Shown here in pieces: positions 6,453 to 11,805 of a stretch of DNA of 11,805 nucleotides. The DNA comes from Myxococcaceae bacterium (GTDB taxonomy: Bacteria > Myxococcota > Myxococcia > Myxococcales > Myxococcaceae), in NCBI GenBank assembly GCA_018262385.1, contig JAGSPQ010000030.1, forward strand, positions 1 to 11,805. The letters are read 5' to 3'. Within the stretch, counting starts at the first letter, position 1. Every line of letters starts with the position of its first letter. A program made the translations under genes and the position numbers. Below the pieces are notes generated by a model, which saw only the letters and a list, made by a program, of their open reading frames with translations, was not told where the DNA came from and ran no database searches.

Positions 6453-7334
6453 ATGTCAGACAATTCGCGCTTCGATCGAGAATTCCTAAAAGCGGCCCTC
6501 CAGTTGGCCACGAATGTCGACGTCGATCACCTTCTATATATCGGCGACATCCCCATTCCTGCCGCGGACTTACGGGGCCGCCGCTGCCGCAAGAAGCTGA
6601 TCTACGCCGTGACGCTCGAAGCCCTGGCTCAAGATCTCCATTCCAAAAAAGAGCGCGCCCTCGTCATACCCGCGTACGACTACTCGCGCATCGAACGAGT
6701 AAAGGTAGCGATGGTCTCGGCGCTTTCCCAGGGAGCTTTCAAAGAGGGGGACATGGTGCTGTGCCTCACCGGGCGGATCGGGCGGCACATCGACACGATG
6801 ATGCAGATGCGCATCGGCAGCTCGCTCGACGATCGGGTGGCGATCGAAGGGGTGAAGCTGGGCGACGAGTTCAACTCGCAGGTCGTCGACGCGATGATCC
6901 AGCTGGCGCTGCAGATCGGGCAGGAAGGCTTCGAGGGTCACGCGGTGGGGACGATCATCACCATCGGCGATCACAACAACGTGATGGAGAAGAGCCGGCA
7001 GCTGACGATCAACCCGTTCCAGGGGATCTCGGAGTCGGAGCGCAACGTGCTCGACCCGCGGATCCGCGAGGCGATCAAGAACTTCTCGGTGCTCGATGGG
7101 GCGTTCGTGATCCGCGAAGACGGAGTGGTGCTCGCGGCCGGCCGTTACCTCTCGGCAGCGGACGACGAGGTGAAGATCCCGCTCGGCCTCGGAGCGCGGC
7201 ACGCCGCGGCGGCCAGCATCACCGCCTCGACCCGGTGCATCGCCCTGGTGGTCAGCCAGACCTCGGGTGCGGTACGGCTGTTCAAGGAAGGCAACATCGT
7301 GCTGGAGCTTCACCAGACGGCACGGCGCACGTAG
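6453..7334 (+). CDS. Diadenylate cyclase (DAC/DisA_N domain protein)
   Basis: Joins two ATP into the second messenger c-di-AMP. The 293-residue product ends in a DAC domain (about 165-288) with both signature motifs: D215-G-A217 and, after GLGA, R249-H250-x2-A253 followed by SIT. Catalysis therefore looks intact. It lacks the helix-hairpin-helix DNA-binding part of DisA and has no membrane helices like those of CdaA. Instead, the first about 125 residues form a separate alpha/beta domain; the stretch EGDMVLCLTGRIGR resembles the end of a pyruvate-kinase C-terminal-like domain, as known in archaeal DacZ. I infer a soluble DacZ-like enzyme; the family placement is tentative. The start at ATG 6453 has no good ribosome binding site but fits the divergent gap to dksA. 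The next gene follows 26 bases downstream and is probably co-transcribed. Confidence 0.92.
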   Translation: MSDNSRFDREFLKAALQLATNVDVDHLLYIGDIPIPAADLRGRRCRKKLIYAVTLEALAQDLHSKKERALVIPAYDYSRIERVKVAMVSALSQGAFKEGDMVLCLTGRIGRHIDTMMQMRIGSSLDDRVAIEGVKLGDEFNSQVVDAMIQLALQIGQEGFEGHAVGTIITIGDHNNVMEKSRQLTINPFQGISESERNVLDPRIREAIKNFSVLDGAFVIREDGVVLAAGRYLSAADDEVKIPLGLGARHAAAASITASTRCIALVVSQTSGAVRLFKEGNIVLELHQTARRT

Positions 7335-7346
7335 AACCTTTCACGC

Positions 7347-7353
7347 AAGGAGA
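7347..7353 (+). promoter_or_regulatory. Strong ribosome binding site
   Basis: AAGGAGA lies 7 bases before GTG 7361 and fixes the start of the PHA-system gene. It is much stronger than that of the cyclase gene upstream. Confidence 0.85.
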
Positions 7354-7360
7354 AGACATC

Positions 7361-7678
7361 GTGGCGAAGATCAAGCTCGACATCCCCCACACCCTTCCGG
7401 CCGACGAAGCGAAGAAGCGGGTCGAGGCGCTGTTCAACTACTGGGGCCGGAAGTACGGCGTGAAGGCGACCTGGGCCGGAGAGATCGCCAACTACGTGGG
7501 CAAGGTGATGGGGATCAGCTTCGATGGCCAGCTGTCGGTGCTGACGGGGAAGATCTCGGGGGAGGCGATCGATCCGGGCTTCCTGCTGCGGGGCCAGGCC
7601 AAGAAGTACCTCGATCAGAAGTTCGCCCACTACCTCGACCCGAAGAAGACCCTGGCCGAGCTGGCCAAAGACGACTGA
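7361..7678 (+). CDS. Polyhydroxyalkanoic acid system family protein (PHA_gran_rgn)
   Basis: A 105-residue protein that matches, by pattern, the small family PF09650/TIGR02610. That family was named because it lies near PHA synthase genes in some proteobacteria; its biochemical role is not established. Features consistent with it are the N-terminal IPHTLPADEAKKRVE, an AT-W-A-G segment, then GQLSVLTGKISGEAIDPGFLL and a C-terminal helix ending KTLAELAKDD. No PHA synthase, depolymerase or phasin is present in this window, so a link to storage granules is not supported here. GTG 7361 is the start, given by the strong AAGGAGA. It follows the diadenylate cyclase by 26 bases, and its stop overlaps the ATG of the LRR gene by one base, so the three probably form an operon. 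No signal peptide or membrane helix is visible. Confidence 0.82.
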   Translation: MAKIKLDIPHTLPADEAKKRVEALFNYWGRKYGVKATWAGEIANYVGKVMGISFDGQLSVLTGKISGEAIDPGFLLRGQAKKYLDQKFAHYLDPKKTLAELAKDD

Positions 7679-8793
7679 TGCCGGTCGCGCAGGCCGCGCT
7701 GCTCGAGGCGATCTCCGCGGCGCCCGAGCTCGACGCGCCGCGGCTGGTGTACGCGGACTGGCTGGAGGAGCAGCACGATCCCCGCGGCGAGCTGATTCAC
7801 CTCCAGATCGCCCAGGCCCGCCTGCGCCCGCGCAGCGCCGAGTTCACCCGGCTGCAGCGGCGGATCGACACCCTCTGGGCGGCCGGGCAGCACCGCTGGG
7901 CGCCGAAGGTGGCGTCGCTGGATCCGGGCCACTTCTGCGAGTGGAGCTTCACCCGGGGCTTCGCGACCGCGGTCCACACCGTGCCGGCGGCGTTCGTCGA
8001 CGCGATGGACGCTTTCTTCGCCGCCGCTCCCCTGCTCGAAGAGGTGCAGCTCGACTGCGGGCGGCTGGGGCCGCTGGCGCTGGAGCCGATGGGCTGGCTG
8101 GAAAGGATGTTCGCGGTGCCCGCCTTCGGCCGGGTGCGGACCCTGCGGCTGCAGTCGCTGAACGATGCGGGCGCGGTGGTGCTGTGCGGCCTGGCCCGGG
8201 TGAACGCGCTGCGGCAGCTGGAGCTGGCGCGGACCAACCTCGGGGTGGCGACCTACCAGGTGCTCGGCTCGCGGCACTCGTCGCTGCGCAGCCTGGGCCG
8301 GCTCGAGCTGCGAATGGCCAACGCGCGCGACGTCAGCCTCGAGCACCTGTTCGCGCTGCCGTGGCCGAGGCTGCAGGGGCTGAGGGTCGCCAACGAGGTG
8401 GTCGGCGAGCGCGGGATGCGGGCGATCACCGAGGGCGGAAAGCTGCCGGCGCTGACCCAGCTGGATCTGTCGTGGAGCGTGACCGGCGGAACCCGTTCGA
8501 TGCAGGCGCTGGCGGCGTGCCGCACCCTGCCCGCCCTCGCCGAGCTGGACCTGTCGCACTGCGAGGTGAGCGACGCGATGTGCGAGGCGCTGGCGCAGGC
8601 CGAGGGCTTCACGCTGCAGGTGCTGCGGCTGGCCCACTCGGGCGTGGGGCCCAGAGGGGTGCGCTCGCTGCTCGACTCGAAGCTCGGCAGCCGGCTGGAG
8701 CTGCTCGATCTGACCGGCTGCCCCCTCGACGGGCCGACCCGGGCGCTGCTGGCCGACCGGCTGGGCGAGCGCGCGCTGCTGACTACCGCTTGA
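7678..8793 (+). CDS. TIGR02996 repeat-companion domain protein with leucine-rich repeats
   Basis: A 371-residue protein with no catalytic motif that I recognise. Residues about 5-45 are a clear TIGR02996 domain (PRLVYADWLEE, then DPRGELIHLQIAQ), known as an N-terminal companion to repeat proteins in Planctomycetes and myxobacteria. From about 150 to the end there are irregular leucine-rich repeats of the ribonuclease-inhibitor kind (RTLRLQSLND, RQLELARTNL, TQLDLSWSVT, AELDLSHCEV, QVLRLAHSGV, ELLDLTGCPL), suited to protein binding. No signal peptide or membrane helix is seen, so it is presumably cytoplasmic. Its ATG overlaps the previous stop (TGATG), implying translational coupling to the PHA-system gene. 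The open frame extends upstream to 7267, but that part is out of frame with two real genes and is ignored. The last 11 bases overlap the end of the methyltransferase gene tail to tail. Confidence 0.9.
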   Translation: MPVAQAALLEAISAAPELDAPRLVYADWLEEQHDPRGELIHLQIAQARLRPRSAEFTRLQRRIDTLWAAGQHRWAPKVASLDPGHFCEWSFTRGFATAVHTVPAAFVDAMDAFFAAAPLLEEVQLDCGRLGPLALEPMGWLERMFAVPAFGRVRTLRLQSLNDAGAVVLCGLARVNALRQLELARTNLGVATYQVLGSRHSSLRSLGRLELRMANARDVSLEHLFALPWPRLQGLRVANEVVGERGMRAITEGGKLPALTQLDLSWSVTGGTRSMQALAACRTLPALAELDLSHCEVSDAMCEALAQAEGFTLQVLRLAHSGVGPRGVRSLLDSKLGSRLELLDLTGCPLDGPTRALLADRLGERALLTTA

Positions 8794-9436
8794 TCCCCAG
8801 CAGCAGGCCGTCGGGGGTGGGCAGGCAGGTGGTGTCGAAGTCCTTCGCCGCCTCTTCGTGGAACCGGCGCATCGCCTCGGCCTCGGGATCCGGATCGAGC
8901 AGCTTGCCGAACAGGTAGGCGTTGTCGCCCAGCAGCAGGCCACCGCGCCGCAGGTGCCTGGCCGCCCATCGCCCGTAGCCGTCGTAGTTGCGCTTGTCGG
9001 CGTCGATGAACACCGCGTCGAACGGGCCGTGCTGCTCGAGGGACGGGAGCACGTCGAGGGCCGCTCCGAGGAGGACGTCGACGTTGGCGGTCTGCCCGGC
9101 GATCGCGATCGCGTTGCGCGCGACCTCGGCGTGGCGCGGATCGAGCTCGATCGTCCACAGCTTGCCGTCCATCGGCAGGGCGCGCGCAATCCGGATCGCG
9201 GAGTAGCCGGCGAGCGTGCCGACCTCGACCACCTTCTTCGCGCCCGCCACCCGCAGCAGCAACTCGAGGAACTTCGCTTCCGAGCGGCCGAGCTGGATCG
9301 CCGGCATCTTCTCTTTGGCCGGAGCTTCGAACGCGGCCGACAACCCAGAGTCGTGCGGCGCGTGGAGCCGATCGACGTACTCGAGGATCGCTGCAGTGGC
9401 GTACCGGCTGCCCGCGCGCGAATCTTTGTCGGCCAT
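8783..9436 (-). CDS. Class I SAM-dependent O-methyltransferase (CCoAOMT-like family 3)
   Basis: Transfers a methyl group from S-adenosylmethionine, usually to a catechol-type hydroxyl in this family; the substrate here cannot be told. The 217-residue length is normal. Seen: an N-terminal helical part ending MPAIQLGRSEAKFL; SAM motif I VVEVGTLAGYSA (69-80); acidic E97 in TIELD, which should hold the ribose; metal and substrate residues IDADK (144-148) and D171-N172; and a C-terminal strand DGLLLGIKR. ATG 9436 is the first start that gives the family N-terminus. No strong ribosome binding site is seen. The 3' end overlaps the LRR gene by 11 bases, while the 5' end is divergent from the cysteine-cluster gene across 66 bases. 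No neighbour suggests a biosynthetic cluster. Confidence 0.94.
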   Translation of the reverse strand: MADKDSRAGSRYATAAILEYVDRLHAPHDSGLSAAFEAPAKEKMPAIQLGRSEAKFLELLLRVAGAKKVVEVGTLAGYSAIRIARALPMDGKLWTIELDPRHAEVARNAIAIAGQTANVDVLLGAALDVLPSLEQHGPFDAVFIDADKRNYDGYGRWAARHLRRGGLLLGDNAYLFGKLLDPDPEAEAMRRFHEEAAKDFDTTCLPTPDGLLLGIKR

Positions 9437-9502
9437 GCGCCGGGACGTACCGCGCCGGCGCGAACGGCGTCAACGCCAGTGCACTGCGGCGGCCGGCGGG
9501 AT
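9437..9502. promoter_or_regulatory. Divergent spacer with two perfect palindromes
   Basis: The 66 bases between the methyltransferase and the cysteine-cluster gene hold two exact palindromes, CGCGCCGGCGCG (9451-9462) and CAGTGCACTG (9477-9486). A TTGACG box on the minus strand (9473-9468) might be the -35 element of the methyltransferase gene, but no good -10 follows. The palindromes could be operators; in GC-rich DNA the first may be chance. Confidence 0.3.
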
Positions 9503-10093
9503 ATGGCTCGGCGGATGCTGTTGGAACTCACCGCGATCCCTCAACTGAGTCATGTCGATTCCGAAGTCTTCACCTTGCGCTACTTCGGCGCGTGCATGGC
9601 CTGCACCTTCTGCCACGACGGCTGCTGCCAGTACGGCTGCGACGTCAACGTCGGCGAGCGCGATCGGATCCTCGCGCTGAAGGACGAGCTGAAGCCGTAC
9701 GTGAAGGCGCCGCCCGAGCGGTGGTTCTCGAGCGAGGTCCACGAGGACCCGGAGTACCCGACCGGGAAGTTCGTGCGCGCCAACACCGAGAACGGCGGGT
9801 GCGTGTTCCTCAATCGGAAGACGCGCGGCTGCCAGATTCACGCCTTCGCGCTCGCGACCGGCCGCGACTACCACCAGATCAAGCCGATGGTCTGCTGGAT
9901 GTTCCCGCTGTGCTGGGATCAGAAGGTGCTGCGGCCCAACAGCGACGTGAAGGACGACCTGATCTGCGCCGGCAAGGGGACGACGCTGTACGAAGGAGCC
10001 CGCGACGAGCTGCGGGTGGTGTTCGGAGACGAGCTGGTGCGGCAGCTGGACCTGCTGTCGGCCCAGACGCTGGCGACCGCTGCGCCCGTGTAA
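9503..10093 (+). CDS. Cysteine-cluster protein (YkgJ/DUF3109-like)
   Basis: A 196-residue protein rich in cysteine, probably binding a metal ion or Fe-S cluster. The N-terminal cluster reads C31-x2-C34-x2-C37-x3-C41-C42-x3-C46, an expanded form of the CxxCxxCC signature of the YkgJ family. Further cysteines lie at 100 and 110 (CVFLNRKTRGCQIHAFA), 131 and 137 (KPMVCWMFPLCW) and 155. The spacing of CVFL, CQIHA and KPxxCxxFPL fits the YkgJ/DUF3109 pattern. No substrate or reaction is known for the family. The open frame extends far upstream, antisense to the methyltransferase. The start is placed at ATG 9503; ATG 9515 is also possible, and neither has a good ribosome binding site. The cystathionine beta-synthase remnant starts 10 bases after its stop, so the two were probably co-transcribed. 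No signal peptide is seen. Confidence 0.8.
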   Translation: MARRMLLELTAIPQLSHVDSEVFTLRYFGACMACTFCHDGCCQYGCDVNVGERDRILALKDELKPYVKAPPERWFSSEVHEDPEYPTGKFVRANTENGGCVFLNRKTRGCQIHAFALATGRDYHQIKPMVCWMFPLCWDQKVLRPNSDVKDDLICAGKGTTLYEGARDELRVVFGDELVRQLDLLSAQTLATAAPV

Positions 10094-10094
10094 C

Positions 10095-10098
10095 GGAG
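10095..10098 (+). promoter_or_regulatory. Ribosome binding site supporting a TTG start
   Basis: GGAG lies 5 bases before TTG 10104. No ATG or GTG nearby gives the conserved N-terminus, so this site decides the unusual start. Confidence 0.7.
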
Positions 10099-10103
10099 CC
10101 TGA

Positions 10104-10971
10104 TTGAAGGACCTGCTTCAACAGATTGGACGCACCGCCCTGGTGCCGCTGAAGCAGCTCGGGCGTGGGCTGCCGGTGGCGGTGCTGGTGAAGTGCGAGC
10201 ACCTGAACCCCGGCGGCTCGGTGAAGGATCGGATCGCGCTGGCGATCGTCGACGACGCGCAAGCGCGCGGAGTGCTGCGGCCGGGGATGACGCTGATCGA
10301 GGCGACCGCCGGCAATACCGGAGTGGGCCTGGCGCTGGTGGCCGCCGCTCGGGGGTACCGACTGGTCTGCGTGCTGCCGGAGAAGATGAGCGTCGACAAG
10401 CGGGTGGCGCTCGCGGCGCTGGGCGCGAAGGTGATCGTCACCGCCAACGCGCCGCCCTCGAGCCCGGAGAACTTCCGCAACGTCGCCCGGAAGCTGAGCG
10501 AGGAGCACGGCTGGTTCCTCACCGATCAGCTTCGTCGCGGGGGCCGGCACCGGAGGGACGATCAGTGGCGTGGGCCGGCGGTTGAAGTCGGTGCTGCCCG
10601 GCGTGAAGGTGGTGCTCGCCGACCCGATCGGCTCGGGCCTGGCGGACTGGGTCGAGACCGGGCGGGTGGGCCCCGACGGCAAGTACGAGGTCGAGGGAAT
10701 CGGCGGAAGCGAGGCGCCAGCGAATCTGCACCGGGAGGTGATCGACGCCGCCGAGCGGGTCAGCGACGCCGAGAGCTTCGCGATGGTGCAGCGGCTGGTG
10801 CGGGAAGAAGGGCTGCTGGTGGGCGGCTCAGCGGGGACGAACGTGGTCGCGGCGCTGCGGGTCGCCGCCCGGGGCGGACTCGCTGGCCCGGTGGTGACGG
10901 TGCTGCCCGACTCGTGGGATCGCTACCGCGCCAAGCCCTGGATGCAGGGGTGGCCCGCTCAGGCCGGGTAG
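10104..10971 (+). pseudogene. Cystathionine beta-synthase (PLP-dependent), broken by an internal deletion and frameshift
   Basis: An intact relative joins serine and homocysteine to cystathionine, or makes cysteine. The first part (TTG 10104 to about 10530) reads well: GGSVKDRIA with the PLP lysine K42, EATAGNTGVG, LPEKMSVDKR, SPENFRNVARKL and GWFLTDQ. The second part (from about 10528) is in the +1 frame: SFVAGAGTGGTISGVGRRLK (the phosphate-binding loop), VEGIG, RVSDAESF, LLVGGSAGTNVVAALRVA and VLPDSWDRYRAK. Between them the usual segment running from TDQF..NPAN through H..TTGPEI to the strand before FVAG is absent. About 28-30 codons are thus missing, and the number of lost bases must leave a remainder of 2 on division by 3. 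The first frame runs on as nonsense to 11486. RVSDAESF and VEGIG favour cystathionine beta-synthase over CysK/CysM. There is no C-terminal CBS pair. It is either a real pseudogene or an assembly deletion. Confidence 0.85.
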
Positions 10972-11408
10972 GTGCCGGTGATGTAGTTCTCGAGCTGCTC
11001 GATGGTCGAGTCCTGGGCCGAGATGGTCCAGTTGACCAGGTCACCGATCGAGACCACTCCGACGATCTGCCCGTCTTCGAGCACCGGGAGGTGGCGGATG
11101 CGGTTCTCGGTCATCACCCGCAGACACTCGGCCACCTCGTGCCGCGGGCTGACCCAGATCGGATCGGGGCTGAGGATCTCGCTCACCAGGGTTTCCCGGG
11201 ACGCCCGGCCCTTGAGCACCACGTTGCGGGTGTAGTCGCGCTCGGAGATCACGCCGACCAGCTGGTCCTCTTCGGTCACCAACAGCGCGCCCACGTTCTT
11301 TTGCGCCATGATGGAAATCGCTTCGAACACGGTGGCGCGCGGCGAGATGGTCCACACCTCGAAGCCCTTGTATCGAAGTACGGCACCGACGGTTCCTGTC
11401 GCTTTCAT
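10959..11408 (-). CDS. Stand-alone CBS-domain pair protein
   Basis: A 149-residue protein consisting of two CBS domains (about 14-70 and 78-140), which together form a Bateman module. Such modules bind adenine nucleotides such as AMP, ATP or SAM, and in some proteins c-di-AMP, and regulate a partner; nothing else is fused here. Visible motifs are NVGALLV, QLVGVISERDYTR, the linker LVSEILSPDPIWV, and IRHLPVLEDGQIVGVVSIGDLV. The last matches the conserved end of a CBS repeat, with ISERDYTR as its counterpart in the first. The start at ATG 11408 is firm because AAGGAGG lies 6 bases upstream. The 3' end overlaps the end of the cystathionine beta-synthase remnant by 13 bases, tail to tail. The ligand and partner cannot be told from sequence. 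It is divergent from the amidase gene. Confidence 0.95.
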   Translation of the reverse strand: MKATGTVGAVLRYKGFEVWTISPRATVFEAISIMAQKNVGALLVTEEDQLVGVISERDYTRNVVLKGRASRETLVSEILSPDPIWVSPRHEVAECLRVMTENRIRHLPVLEDGQIVGVVSIGDLVNWTISAQDSTIEQLENYITGTYPA

Positions 11409-11414
11409 GAGCGA

Positions 11415-11421
11415 CCTCCTT
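11415..11421 (-). promoter_or_regulatory. Consensus ribosome binding site
   Basis: AAGGAGG on the minus strand, 6 bases before ATG 11408, fixes the start of the CBS-pair gene and predicts efficient translation. Confidence 0.85.
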
Positions 11422-11524
11422 GTTCAGTTCGACAACCGGGAGGGCGGGCGCCTTCTTCCGCGGCGTCACGTCGAAGAAGCGGGTGAGATCCTCTTCCGCA
11501 GGCCAGCACGGCTATAAGCGCCAG

Positions 11525-11805
11525 ATGAATCGACGGGAGCTGCTGCAGCTGGGCGTGCTGGGGAGTGCGGCGGCGTTGACCGGGGCCCGCGCGGAGCCGA
11601 AGCCGGCCGCCTTCGCCTGGGCCAATGCGTCGCTGCGATCGCTGCAAGAGGCGATGGCCTCGGGGGCCGTCACTTCGCGGGGGCTGTGCGAGCAGTACCT
11701 GGCGCGGATCGAGGCGATGAACCTCAAGGGGCCTGAGCTTCGGGCGATCCTGGAGGTCAACCCGGACGCGCTCGCGATCGCCGAGGCGCTGGATCTCGAG
11801 CGAAA
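11525..11805 (+). CDS. Amidase (amidase signature family), N-terminal part, exported
   Basis: Only the first 93 codons are in the window; the gene runs off the right edge. The start MNRRELLQLG, with paired arginines at 3-4, then a hydrophobic stretch VLGSAAALTG and ARA before E24, looks like a Tat signal peptide cleaved after A23, so the enzyme is probably periplasmic or lipid-free exported. The following sequence fits the N-terminus of amidase-signature enzymes: SLRSLQEAMASGAVTSRGLC, then EQYLARIEAMN, GPELRAILEVNPDAL and AIAEALDLER. The Ser-cisSer-Lys triad lies further downstream and cannot be checked, so the identification rests on this N-terminal pattern. No ribosome binding site precedes ATG 11525. 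A TATAAG 6 bases before the ATG raises the possibility of a leaderless transcript. Confidence 0.88.
   Translation, partial: MNRRELLQLGVLGSAAALTGARAEPKPAAFAWANASLRSLQEAMASGAVTSRGLCEQYLARIEAMNLKGPELRAILEVNPDALAIAEALDLER

Noticed and set aside
7630..9531. 633-codon minus-strand frame over the LRR and methyltransferase genes
   Set aside because: No domain and low-complexity Arg/Ser composition; both real genes lie in other frames with clear motifs.

Overview
The window is GC-rich DNA, roughly two thirds G+C by eye, with strongly GC-biased third codon positions. It most resembles a Myxococcota (deltaproteobacterial) chromosome. The reasons are a long bifunctional Rel with the N-terminus typical of that group, a DksA close to what I recall of the myxococcal form, a Hanks-type Ser/Thr kinase flanked by FHA proteins, a TIGR02996 'repeat-companion' LRR protein, and frequent GTG/TTG starts. 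There is no mobile element, CRISPR array, tRNA or rRNA that I can support.

Layout, left to right: rel (-), a bifunctional (p)ppGpp synthetase/hydrolase; a zinc-ribbon plus double-FHA protein (+); a transmembrane Ser/Thr kinase (-); a second double-FHA protein (+); dksA (-); a probable operon (+) of a diadenylate cyclase, a small PHA-system protein and an LRR protein; a class I O-methyltransferase (-); a pair (+) of a cysteine-cluster protein and a broken cystathionine beta-synthase; a stand-alone CBS-pair protein (-); and the first 93 codons of a Tat-type exported amidase (+) that runs off the right edge. Coding density is very high. No stretch longer than 300 bases lacks a gene; the largest gap is the 225 bases between the second FHA gene and dksA.

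How the genes may work together: the left 7.3 kb holds three signalling currencies. These are (p)ppGpp (Rel and its RNA-polymerase partner DksA), Ser/Thr phosphorylation (kinase with two flanking FHA proteins), and c-di-AMP (diadenylate cyclase). The kinase-FHA cluster is the strongest candidate for a dedicated system. The two FHA proteins are paralogues in architecture, each has one FHA copy closer to the consensus and one more degenerate copy, and they flank the kinase on both sides. The right part is metabolic and mixed. Its clearest oddity is the cystathionine beta-synthase: both halves are well conserved, but about 28-30 codons around the active site are missing and the reading frame changes at that point.

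Several very long open frames antisense to rel, the kinase and the methyltransferase are by-products of the GC-rich codon bias and are not annotated. Two true genes are hidden inside such frames and have been given their own starts: the second FHA gene at 5115 and the cysteine-cluster gene at 9503.
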